38,368 nucleotides of DNA, from positions 1 through 38,368 of the IMG/VR virus record IMGVR_UViG_3300025695_000763. One strand, written 5' to 3'. This stretch comes from a virus. The notes under the pieces were generated by a model. That model was given only the letters and a program-made list of their open reading frames with translations. It did not search any database and was not told the origin of the DNA. The translations under genes and the position numbers were made by a program. Shown one piece after another: positions 6,632 through 13,592 of the stretch. Positions within the stretch are counted from its first letter, which is position 1, and each line of letters begins with the position of its first letter.

Positions 6632-8062
6632 ATGGAATTAGTTAAGTTTGGTGGATACGAGTGGCAAAAGTACGTTGGCTCTGAAGGGCAAGACGTCTAC
6701 GTTGCTATGTTCGTAGTCGACCAAGATGAGTTATTAGGTAAGTATGCCGATGAAGGCTCGTACGATATCTTAATCGATAGCGATGCGGACTTCTACTTAC
6801 CGCCTGAGTGTGATATGACAGAAGCAACCAATTGTAATAATGAATGTATTGGTTGTATCGGCGAAGATCGTGTTGCTTTCAAGTTTAGAAAGGGTGTGTT
6901 CACTCAAGACGAACAGAACGGTGCGTTCGAAGGGTTATTCTCGGCAGCAGCTGAATCTAATAACCGTGGTATGGCTGCGGGTCCACGTGCCGAGAAGTCT
7001 GGTGGTCGTGATTGGGTTACTCCTTTCCAACGTGACCTTCTTGATTACTATATGGACGGTTCGCCTCAAAGTGTTATGGGTGGCGATCCGATCGAAGAGA
7101 TAATCGAGAAACATAAAACCGCCCAGTACGAAACACGTGGTGAGGTATGGCTTCGCTCTAAGATTGAATCAGAGTTTGGGGTCTATGACAACTTCTTCTC
7201 AGTTGCCGAGAAACGTCTTGCCGAGCTTGATGTTAATGATGCTCGCTCCTATGCCAAGAAGTTACACGAAACAATGATCTCTGATACTTCTTATGCTACG
7301 CCGTTGTGGTCTGGTATTACTGGTTTCTATGGTCGTTATCCTCGTATTCCGTATGGTCGAGCAACTTCCCACGTTGAGCATAACCGTACTGAGTTTGAGA
7401 AGTGCTATCCGTTTGCTCGTAAGTTAGATAAGACTATGGCTGACTTGATGCCAGTTCGTTATGAAGCTCAGAAGAAGTGTGCCGACCAAGTTGATAAGAA
7501 GTTCTTAATTGGTGAAGATACTACCTTTACAACCGTAACAGTTAACACTACTATGAAAGACCGTAATGCTCGTATGGCTTGCCATCGCGACGCTGGTTCT
7601 TTGAACGAAGGGTTTTCTAACTTGACGGTAATCTCTCCTGAAGGTAAGGATTGGAAGGGTGGTTACTTAGTTGCTCCGGAAGTTCGTGCTGCGATTAATG
7701 TTCGTCCAGGCGATTTGCTACTGATCGACAATATGAGAGTTATCCACGGTAACACGCCTATCGATGCTCCCGAATCAGGTGAAGATGACTTACTACGTAT
7801 GTCTCTTGTATTCTATTTCCGCGAAGATATGTTAAATCTAGGCGACTGGGATTATGAGCAACTACGTCGTAAGTTCGTTGACGACCGTAGATTGAATAAG
7901 GAACATCCTCACTGGCGCGAGCGTTGGAATGGGGTATCTCCTGGAATGTGGCATAGCCAAGAGTGGTTTGATTACCTAATTGAGAATGGCGGTAGGGAAA
8001 TGGCTGAACGTAATGACCCAGACGCCTTAGTTGAACAAGCAAGTTTGGAGGACTTCTTTTAA
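6632..8062 (+). CDS. TET/JBP-family 2OG-Fe(II) DNA base hydroxylase
   Basis: Predicted 476-residue 2-oxoglutarate/Fe(II) dioxygenase of the TET/JBP family, which hydroxylates 5-methylcytosine or thymine in DNA. Iron ligands are H318 and D320 (CHRDAG) and H372 (VIHGN). R389 or R397, in the block RMSLVFYFRED, would bind 2-oxoglutarate. GYLVAPEV and GDLLLIDN lie between them, as in JBP-like enzymes. The N-terminal third (about residues 1-200) is unassigned and carries a cysteine cluster (C60, C68, C72, C75). The protein ends QASLEDFF, nearly identical to the DNA polymerase tail, suggesting clamp binding. It overlaps the glycosyltransferase start by one base. No C5-methyltransferase is visible here, so the base substrate is open. 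Confidence 0.85.
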   Translation: MELVKFGGYEWQKYVGSEGQDVYVAMFVVDQDELLGKYADEGSYDILIDSDADFYLPPECDMTEATNCNNECIGCIGEDRVAFKFRKGVFTQDEQNGAFEGLFSAAAESNNRGMAAGPRAEKSGGRDWVTPFQRDLLDYYMDGSPQSVMGGDPIEEIIEKHKTAQYETRGEVWLRSKIESEFGVYDNFFSVAEKRLAELDVNDARSYAKKLHETMISDTSYATPLWSGITGFYGRYPRIPYGRATSHVEHNRTEFEKCYPFARKLDKTMADLMPVRYEAQKKCADQVDKKFLIGEDTTFTTVTVNTTMKDRNARMACHRDAGSLNEGFSNLTVISPEGKDWKGGYLVAPEVRAAINVRPGDLLLIDNMRVIHGNTPIDAPESGEDDLLRMSLVFYFREDMLNLGDWDYEQLRRKFVDDRRLNKEHPHWRERWNGVSPGMWHSQEWFDYLIENGGREMAERNDPDALVEQASLEDFF

Positions 8063-8877
8063 TGAGAATTTTAATTCCTACATATATGCGTGAAGATAAT
8101 CAACGTTGTTGGGATAATATGCCGGAGTCGGTTCGTTCGCGAACCACTCTGTGTACTCGTTCTGACCGAGTTGATGTTTTGAAAGAAAACTATCCCGATG
8201 CTGATGTTCTAGATATCGGTATGACTGATGGTATTGCTGATGTTCGCCAGCGTCTGGTTAATCTGGGCAATGGCGAAAAGATTATGATCATTGACGACAA
8301 CTGTACGTTTATGTATCGTGACGAAGAAATGAAACTCAAGAAGATGGAGACTGAAGAGCAGTGGTTCGAGATGCTTTCTATGGTTGAGGAAGAACTCGAT
8401 AACTATGCTTGGGTTGGTATCTCAGACCGTGCGGGTAACAACCGTATCGAGGAAGATCTAGTTGAGATTACTCGTTCATATTCTTGTTATGGTATTAACA
8501 CTCAGATGTTTAATGACAATGACATCAGCTTTGATGGTATGTGGAGTAAAGATAAAAATATAAAGCTTTTTGAAGATTTTTACGCTATACTATCACTATT
8601 GAAGGCTGGAATGAAGAATGCTGTTATATACAAGTATGCGTTCAACCACCCTCATGGCAAACCTGGAGGCAACTCTACGTTTCGTAATGGAGAACTACAA
8701 GAATCTTGTTACCGAGCGTTACAGCGTGAGTTCCCTGGAGTTGTTAAACTGACTGTGAAAGAAAATGCTTCTTGGACTACTGATGAAGGTTCTACTACTC
8801 GTGTAGAAGCAATTATCAGTTGGAAGAAAGCTTTTATCGATAGATCTGGAGCTACATTAGATGAATTCTTTGGTTAA
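8062..8877 (+). CDS. TET-associated-type DNA glycosyltransferase
   Basis: A 271-residue GT-A-like protein resembling the TET-associated glycosyltransferases that add sugars to hydroxylated DNA bases. Evidence is the N-terminal strand RILIPTYMRE, GIADVRQRLV, and the metal/nucleotide-sugar motif IMIIDDNCTF near residue 75 (DDN in place of the usual DDD). It lies directly downstream of the oxygenase with a one-base overlap. A short FNHPHGKPGG segment lies in the middle. It ends ATLDEFFG, a second copy of the clamp-binding-like tail. It probably transfers a sugar from a nucleotide donor made by the next gene to hydroxymethylated bases in phage DNA. The sugar cannot be told. Confidence 0.75.
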   Translation: MRILIPTYMREDNQRCWDNMPESVRSRTTLCTRSDRVDVLKENYPDADVLDIGMTDGIADVRQRLVNLGNGEKIMIIDDNCTFMYRDEEMKLKKMETEEQWFEMLSMVEEELDNYAWVGISDRAGNNRIEEDLVEITRSYSCYGINTQMFNDNDISFDGMWSKDKNIKLFEDFYAILSLLKAGMKNAVIYKYAFNHPHGKPGGNSTFRNGELQESCYRALQREFPGVVKLTVKENASWTTDEGSTTRVEAIISWKKAFIDRSGATLDEFFG

Positions 8878-10366
8878 TCTCGTTATTCCTGCGGCAGGGT
8901 CGGCTACTCGACTCCGCCCTTTATCAAGCAACACTTCTAAGATTATGGTTCGTGTAAACGGTAAACCATGCTTAGACTATATCGTAGAACAGGCACGTAA
9001 GACTGCTAACATCAACGAGATCGTTATCGTTGACGGGCAGTTTGATGATGTGCGCGATTACTGTTCTGTTAAACATCCGGATATTAAGTTCGTAAAGCAA
9101 GGCGACCTACTCGGTCCACGTCATGCTATTATGAAAGGTGTTAACGAACTATCTTGCCCCGATCTACCACTCGTTGTTTGGTTAGGTGATGCGATTATCC
9201 TTGAAGAAGATATGCCTTTTGGTACGGACTTCTTGTTGGCTAAGTCTGCTGACGATCATTCTAACTGGTGTATGTGGGACGGTAGTAACTTCTTCAATAA
9301 ACCCGATAACTCTATAGCTAATGCTGATGCTCTTGTTGGTCTGTATTCCTTCAATGACGGTTTAGAAGCTAAAGAGGCATTCAACTATGCTTCTGGTTAT
9401 GAAATCTCAGAAGCGCTCGAGAACTATAATGCTGGGAATTACACCAAGGTAATGACTAACAAGTGGTACGATATTGGTGAACTCCCTTCGTATTACAAGA
9501 CTTGTGCTGCTCTATTAAACCTAAAGTCTCGTGCGTTTAATACAATGGAATATGATCCTGAGCTTGGTACAGTTCGTAAGTCTCCGGACTATCATGACGC
9601 AGAATCAGTAACAACTATTAATCGAGAGAAAGGTTGGTATAAATGTTTGAACCAAAACCAATCTATGTTTGTCCCTAGAGTATTTGATACTGAATGTGAC
9701 ATTGTAATGTCGTATGAGTCTGGTACGTTACTATCCGACCTTATGTTATATGAGAACCTATCTGCTTCAGCTTGGGAATACATTATTGATAAGTTATTCC
9801 GATTGAAGACTAAGTTCTTTAATGACAAATGTGAAGATAGGGAGTTCTTGGGGGAGTTCTCTAAACTTTCTAGAGCTATGTGGTTCGATAAAACTGTTAG
9901 TAGAATTGATGAGAAAAACTACTTTACTTCTTCTACAAAAGATAGTATAATAGCTATTGCTGTCGAATGTCATCGTCACAGCCGTCCTACTTCTGGTATG
10001 CATGGCGATTTACATTTTGGCAATATTCTGTACAATCAGCAAACTGACCAGATTAGGTTAATTGACCCTCGAGGTGGATACGGTGAACACGAAGGTATAT
10101 ATGGTGACAACCTATATGACTGGTGTAAACTAGCGCACGACTTGTATCATGGCTACAACGCAATGGTTTCTAATGTTCCTCATAATCAGGACGTTAAAGA
10201 TATCTTTGTTCGTAAACTCCGTGAGTACGGTTTGCCAGTTGACCTAATCTTGGGTGGCGGTTTATTATTGATCGCTACTTGTATTCCTTTACACTATGAC
10301 GATTCTGGAAGACAAGAACGTTTTATTGACTACGTGGGCGATAACATTGAAAAGTATAGTATTTGA
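8861..10366 (+). CDS. Fused sugar nucleotidyltransferase / APH-type kinase
   Basis: A 501-residue two-domain enzyme. The N-terminal half (about 1-230) is a sugar-phosphate nucleotidyltransferase: IPAAGSATRLRPLS with a TSKIMV lysine and the GKPCLDYIVE segment, then VVWLGDAI. The C-terminal half has a kinase fold of the aminoglycoside/choline phosphotransferase type: the catalytic loop MHGDLHFGN (H381, D383) and the metal-binding IDPRG. Together they could phosphorylate a sugar and activate it to an NDP-sugar for the upstream glycosyltransferase. Similar fusions occur in surface-polysaccharide clusters, so a glycan role is the alternative. It starts 17 bp inside the glycosyltransferase gene. 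Confidence 0.82.
   Translation: MNSLVNLVIPAAGSATRLRPLSSNTSKIMVRVNGKPCLDYIVEQARKTANINEIVIVDGQFDDVRDYCSVKHPDIKFVKQGDLLGPRHAIMKGVNELSCPDLPLVVWLGDAIILEEDMPFGTDFLLAKSADDHSNWCMWDGSNFFNKPDNSIANADALVGLYSFNDGLEAKEAFNYASGYEISEALENYNAGNYTKVMTNKWYDIGELPSYYKTCAALLNLKSRAFNTMEYDPELGTVRKSPDYHDAESVTTINREKGWYKCLNQNQSMFVPRVFDTECDIVMSYESGTLLSDLMLYENLSASAWEYIIDKLFRLKTKFFNDKCEDREFLGEFSKLSRAMWFDKTVSRIDEKNYFTSSTKDSIIAIAVECHRHSRPTSGMHGDLHFGNILYNQQTDQIRLIDPRGGYGEHEGIYGDNLYDWCKLAHDLYHGYNAMVSNVPHNQDVKDIFVRKLREYGLPVDLILGGGLLLIATCIPLHYDDSGRQERFIDYVGDNIEKYSI
9923..9951 (+). promoter_or_regulatory. Intragenic sigma70-like promoter P4
   Basis: TTTACT 9923-9928, exactly 17 bp, TATAAT 9946-9951, inside the kinase half of the fused enzyme and about 400 bp before the HAD phosphatase. 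The fit to the family is as good as for intergenic members. Confidence 0.6.
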
Positions 10367-10700
10367 TTTAGATGATACAATCTGTTTCCCTAATCATGAT
10401 TGTAAGGATTCGGTGAGTAAGTATTACGAAGCTGCTCCCAACTCTAGTATCATTCGAAAGATGAGAGAATTGAAAGAAAATGGTTATCACATAATCATAA
10501 GCTCGGCTCGTCGAATGGTCACTCATAAGGGGGATATAGATATGATACTTGATGATGTTGGTGAGTTGACAGAGCGTTGGTTACATAAACACTCTGTACC
10601 ATATGACCAACTTATCTTCGGTAAACCTTATTCTTCGACATACTACGTTGACGATAAGGCTATGAACTTAGAAGAATTTCTAAGAAAAGACTTTACTTAG
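10347..10700 (+). CDS. HAD-family sugar phosphatase-like protein
   Basis: A 117-residue short HAD hydrolase. Motif I is VFDLDDTIC, motif II is the SSAR segment (IIISSARRMVTHKGD), and the end has LIFGKPYSSTYYVDDKAMNL. This pattern matches small HAD proteins found beside sugar nucleotidyltransferases in capsule clusters, where they act on phosphorylated sugar intermediates. The probable start is TTG 10347, which places motif I at residue 4 and overlaps the upstream stop by 20 bp. An ATG at 10296 would add 17 residues overlapping the kinase domain. The -35 box of the next promoter overlaps its stop. Confidence 0.8.
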   Translation: MKSIVFDLDDTICFPNHDCKDSVSKYYEAAPNSSIIRKMRELKENGYHIIISSARRMVTHKGDIDMILDDVGELTERWLHKHSVPYDQLIFGKPYSSTYYVDDKAMNLEEFLRKDFT

Positions 10701-10720
10701 AAGCGATTCTATAGTATAAT
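10692..10720 (+). promoter_or_regulatory. Sigma70-like promoter P5
   Basis: TTTACT 10692-10697, 17 bp, TATAAT 10715-10720, ten bases before the primase-like gene start. Confidence 0.8.
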
Positions 10721-10730
10721 AGGATACATT

Positions 10731-11669
10731 ATGATATACTCTTTGACAATCTTTAAAAGCATATTCGATAACAAAACGCATAAGCGCATGGACTTCGACA
10801 GCTGGGATAAACTCGAGGAGCTACTATATAAACTATCTGCCTTGCCTTATAAAAGTAAGAAAGATGCTCAATTGTTTTCGCCAGCCACGTACCAGCCTGA
10901 CACTACTCGTTCGAATAAGAACGTTGATTGTTGGGCTGGTTGGGCTGCAGTAGACGTTGACGAGCATGAGTTCGGTGGCGACCTTCGTTCGGAACTGTGC
11001 GAGAAATACGGTGAATACTATTTTGTCTGCTATTCTACAGCCAGCAGCACCGTAGGGAAACCAAAGTTTAGACTAGTGTTTCCGCTCGAAGAAGCAGTTC
11101 CGCAAGGTAAGATACGCCATTTTTGGTTTGCTCTGAATACCCAGTTAGACTCTATTGGGGACAAACAGACTAAAGACCTGAGCCGTATGTACTATATCCC
11201 TGGAAGTTATGCTGGCGCTGATAACTTCATATTCACCAATAAGGGTAAGTTCATCAAACCAGCCGAACTCATGAGTCGTCACCCATTTACCGAGCCAAGC
11301 GGTAGTAAATCTTTCTTGGAGAGGTTGCCACCTGAACTTCAGCAACAGGTTATAGCTCATCGCAAATCGCAATTACCTAATAAGGATAAGTATTCTTGGA
11401 CTGGTTTGCGCGATTGCCCTTTCGTTTCTAAACGAATACTAGATGAGTATAAGTCTATTACTGAAACAGGTTGGTATCATAAAATGTATCAGTTTATGGT
11501 CTCTGTTTCTTTTAATGCTATTCGAAGCGGATATCCTATCTCGGATATTGAACTCGAGAAGCTGGCAAGGGAACTAGACCTACAAACTGGAAATTGGTAC
11601 GAGAAGCGACCCATACTCGGTGAAGCAAACTCTGCCCTAAACTATGCTTATAAAAACAGTGAGGTATAA
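10731..11669 (+). CDS. Primase-polymerase (AEP)-like replication protein
   Basis: A 312-residue protein resembling archaeo-eukaryotic primase-type domains of phage and plasmid replication proteins. Evidence: hDhD-like motif AAVDVDEHE near residue 73; YSTASS followed by GKPKFRLVFPL near residue 102; then QTKDLSRMYYIPGSY near residue 145. The histidine usual in the second AEP motif is not apparent, so catalysis is uncertain. A helical C-terminal region follows, with no helicase motifs. It lies between the modification cassette and uvsX/41, consistent with a replication role. The classical DnaG-type gp61 primase is not in this window. Confidence 0.55.
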   Translation: MIYSLTIFKSIFDNKTHKRMDFDSWDKLEELLYKLSALPYKSKKDAQLFSPATYQPDTTRSNKNVDCWAGWAAVDVDEHEFGGDLRSELCEKYGEYYFVCYSTASSTVGKPKFRLVFPLEEAVPQGKIRHFWFALNTQLDSIGDKQTKDLSRMYYIPGSYAGADNFIFTNKGKFIKPAELMSRHPFTEPSGSKSFLERLPPELQQQVIAHRKSQLPNKDKYSWTGLRDCPFVSKRILDEYKSITETGWYHKMYQFMVSVSFNAIRSGYPISDIELEKLARELDLQTGNWYEKRPILGEANSALNYAYKNSEV

Positions 11670-11672
11670 ATA
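11665..11672 (+). promoter_or_regulatory. TATAAATA late-type box (weak candidate)
   Basis: TATAAATA overlaps the stop of the primase-like gene and touches the next ATG. Any transcript from it would start inside the 11673 gene, so it could only serve the 11853 gene. Confidence 0.2.
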
Positions 11673-11852
11673 ATGTTTGAAGCAATCAAAAGGTTCTTCA
11701 TGGAGCGTGTATTCTTTGAAGAAGCTCCAAAACCTGATCTAACCAGTATGACTAAAGCGGAATTGAGAGATTACGCTGAAGGCTGCGGGATCAAACTCCC
11801 ACAACGTATCAATAAAGACCGCATGATACACATAATCAAGAAAGAGGTATAA
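11673..11852 (+). CDS. Small SAP/HeH-like domain protein (first of tandem pair)
   Basis: A 59-residue protein: a short N-terminal helix (MFEAIKRFFMERVFFEEAP) followed by a roughly 35-residue helix-extended-helix unit, MTKAELRDYAEGCGI...INKDRMIHIIKKE, resembling SAP or Rho-N-like nucleic-acid-binding motifs. The next gene carries the same unit, so the two are tandem paralogues. Start ATG 11673, four bases after the upstream stop; its stop touches the next ATG. It may bind DNA or RNA near the replication complex; function unknown. Confidence 0.65.
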   Translation: MFEAIKRFFMERVFFEEAPKPDLTSMTKAELRDYAEGCGIKLPQRINKDRMIHIIKKEV

Positions 11853-12092
11853 ATGGCTATTTTCAAAAAGAAAAAGGCAAAGTCGAAGGCAAAGAAGGTT
11901 GAGGCTGTAGTCGAGACGACCACTACTGAAGAAGTAGAAGTTAAAGTCAAGAAAGCTCCAAAACCAAAAGAAGTTGACCTAAGTACAATGTCTATCAAAG
12001 AACTATATGCTCATGCCAAGGAAAAGGAAATCTCGTTACCACGTGGATTATCCCCTCATGAAGCTCGTAAGATTATTATAAAAAAATCTTAA
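11853..12092 (+). CDS. Lysine-rich SAP/HeH-like domain protein (second of pair)
   Basis: A 79-residue protein with a very basic N-terminus (MAIFKKKKAKSKAKK), an acidic/threonine linker (about residues 17-32), a KAPKPKE hinge, and a C-terminal helix-extended-helix unit (MSIKELYAHAKEKEISLP...EARKIIIKK) paralogous to the previous gene. The design suggests nucleic-acid binding with a flexible basic arm. Its start directly follows the previous stop (TAAATG), with AGAGG upstream. Function unknown. Confidence 0.65.
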   Translation: MAIFKKKKAKSKAKKVEAVVETTTTEEVEVKVKKAPKPKEVDLSTMSIKELYAHAKEKEISLPRGLSPHEARKIIIKKS

Positions 12093-12099
12093 ATAGTTC

Positions 12100-12128
12100 T
12101 TTACTTTTACTTTGTTATGCGGTATAAT
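12100..12128 (+). promoter_or_regulatory. Sigma70-like promoter P6 (uvsX)
   Basis: TTTACT 12100-12105, 17 bp, TATAAT 12123-12128, 30 bases before the uvsX start. Confidence 0.8.
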
Positions 12129-12157
12129 ATGCGTTGTTACTTAATTGGAGATTTGAT

Positions 12158-13219
12158 ATGAGTTTAATGTCTAAACTAAAGAAAAACTCGAAGGTTAAAG
12201 AGTCAGCTACCCTAGCTGATTCTGCCTTCTTTAATCAGAAGGACGTTATTCCTACTGACGTTCCTATGATGAATGTTGCCTTATCTGGCGATATTGATGG
12301 CGGTGTTACGTCTGGTCTAACGGTACTAGCTGGTCCGTCTAAACACTTCAAAACATCGTTTGCTTTAAAGATGGCAGCTGCTTATCTTAAGAAGTATCCC
12401 GATTCTATTATGTTGTTCTACGATTCTGAGTTTGGTTCTCCGCAATCATACTTTGAGCAGTTTGGTATTGACACCTCTCGAGTATTACATACACCTATCA
12501 AGGACGTTGAAGAATTAAAGTTTGACCTTATTGGTCAGCTTAACGAGCTAGAGCGCGACGATAAAGTCGTAATCGTAATTGACTCTATTGGTAACTTGGC
12601 TTCTAAGAAAGAATTAGAAGATGCTATCAATGAGAAGTCGGTGGCTGATATGTCACGAGCCAAAGCATTGAAAGGTCTGTTTCGTATGACGACTCCATAC
12701 CTTACAATGAAGAATATCCCTTTGTTAGCTATTAACCATACATACAAAGAGATGGGCTTGTTCCCTAAAGACGTTGTTTCTGGCGGTACAGGTATCTATT
12801 ACTCTGCGGATAATATCTGGATCATTGGTCGTCGTCAGAACAAAGAAAGTACAGGTATTATTGGATATGATTTCGTCATTAATATTGAGAAGTCGCGATA
12901 TGTTCGCGAGAAGTCTGCTATTCCTATCAAAGTTCTTTTTGATGGTGGGGTATGTAACTACTCTGGTTTGCTGGACGTTGCTATTGCTGGTGGCTACGTT
13001 GTTAAGCCTTCCAACGGTTGGTATGCAGTTGTTGACCAAGAAACTGGAGAAATGGGTGGCAAGGTTAGGGTGAAAGAAACTCTAGAGAAAGAGTTCTGGG
13101 ATCCTGTCTTTGAGAAAACTGACTTTAAAGAGTTCATCAAGAAACAGTATCAGTTTGGTATTGCTTCTGACGCTGAAGAACTAATTGATATGGAGGCAGT
13201 TGCTGATGGCGTGGCATGA
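12158..13219 (+). CDS. uvsX: UvsX RecA-like recombinase
   Basis: Predicted 353-residue RecA/Rad51-superfamily strand-exchange protein, used in T4 for recombination-dependent replication and repair. Walker A is AGPSKHFKTS at about residues 59-68, a degenerate P-loop as in T4 UvsX. Walker B is VVIVIDSIGN near 136. A loop region around DVVSGGTGIYYSADNIWIIGRR follows. ATG 12158 is chosen over an upstream start because GGAG lies 8 bases before it and the homology begins near there. The end overlaps the next gene by 14 bp. It forms a unit with the helicase gene, driven by P6. Confidence 0.95.
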   Translation: MSLMSKLKKNSKVKESATLADSAFFNQKDVIPTDVPMMNVALSGDIDGGVTSGLTVLAGPSKHFKTSFALKMAAAYLKKYPDSIMLFYDSEFGSPQSYFEQFGIDTSRVLHTPIKDVEELKFDLIGQLNELERDDKVVIVIDSIGNLASKKELEDAINEKSVADMSRAKALKGLFRMTTPYLTMKNIPLLAINHTYKEMGLFPKDVVSGGTGIYYSADNIWIIGRRQNKESTGIIGYDFVINIEKSRYVREKSAIPIKVLFDGGVCNYSGLLDVAIAGGYVVKPSNGWYAVVDQETGEMGGKVRVKETLEKEFWDPVFEKTDFKEFIKKQYQFGIASDAEELIDMEAVADGVA

Positions 13220-13592
13220 TGCGGATAACTACCTACTCGTCGAGCGTGAAGGGCTTGACGATTCTTGGGCAATACGTATCACCAAAGGTGCCTACACCGG
13301 AGTTGAATATAGTTACGGTGAAGTCTCCGTAGCTGAAGTTGACGAAAGCGAAGGCGGAAATGCCAAGCTTTCCTTTGAGTTTAATATCCACGAATTTCCC
13401 GAAGCGTTTACTCGGGAATCTTTGGAAGGCTCGAAGGAGTTCGGAGTGTATATTGGTGATATACTTACAGATGTTATTATGGGTGCGGTAGAGGAAAAAG
13501 AGAATGCAAGCAAATCTGGAAACAACAATACTTCGGAATCTTCTGACCAACGAGCAGTACGTTCGTCAGGTTATACCGTTTCTGAAGGCTGA
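13206..13592 (+). CDS. Conserved hypothetical protein between uvsX and gene 41
   Basis: A 128-residue protein starting MAWHDADNYLLVEREGLDD, with a beta-rich core (AIRITKGAYTGVEYSYGEVSV, then AKLSFEFNIHEFPEAF) and a low-complexity Asn/Ser C-terminus after about residue 100. GGAGG 9 bases upstream supports ATG 13206, which overlaps uvsX. Its last 89 bases overlap the start of the helicase gene in another frame, and that shared stretch encodes the low-complexity tail. No motif of a known enzyme is seen; the position suggests a recombination or replication accessory. Confidence 0.7.
   Translation: MAWHDADNYLLVEREGLDDSWAIRITKGAYTGVEYSYGEVSVAEVDESEGGNAKLSFEFNIHEFPEAFTRESLEGSKEFGVYIGDILTDVIMGAVEEKENASKSGNNNTSESSDQRAVRSSGYTVSEG

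Noticed and set aside
6833-6856. CNNECIGC in the TET/JBP protein has the CX3CX2C spacing of radical-SAM enzymes.
   Set aside because: The rest of the protein lacks a radical-SAM barrel, and the C-terminal half is clearly a TET/JBP oxygenase; a metal-binding cluster is the simpler reading.
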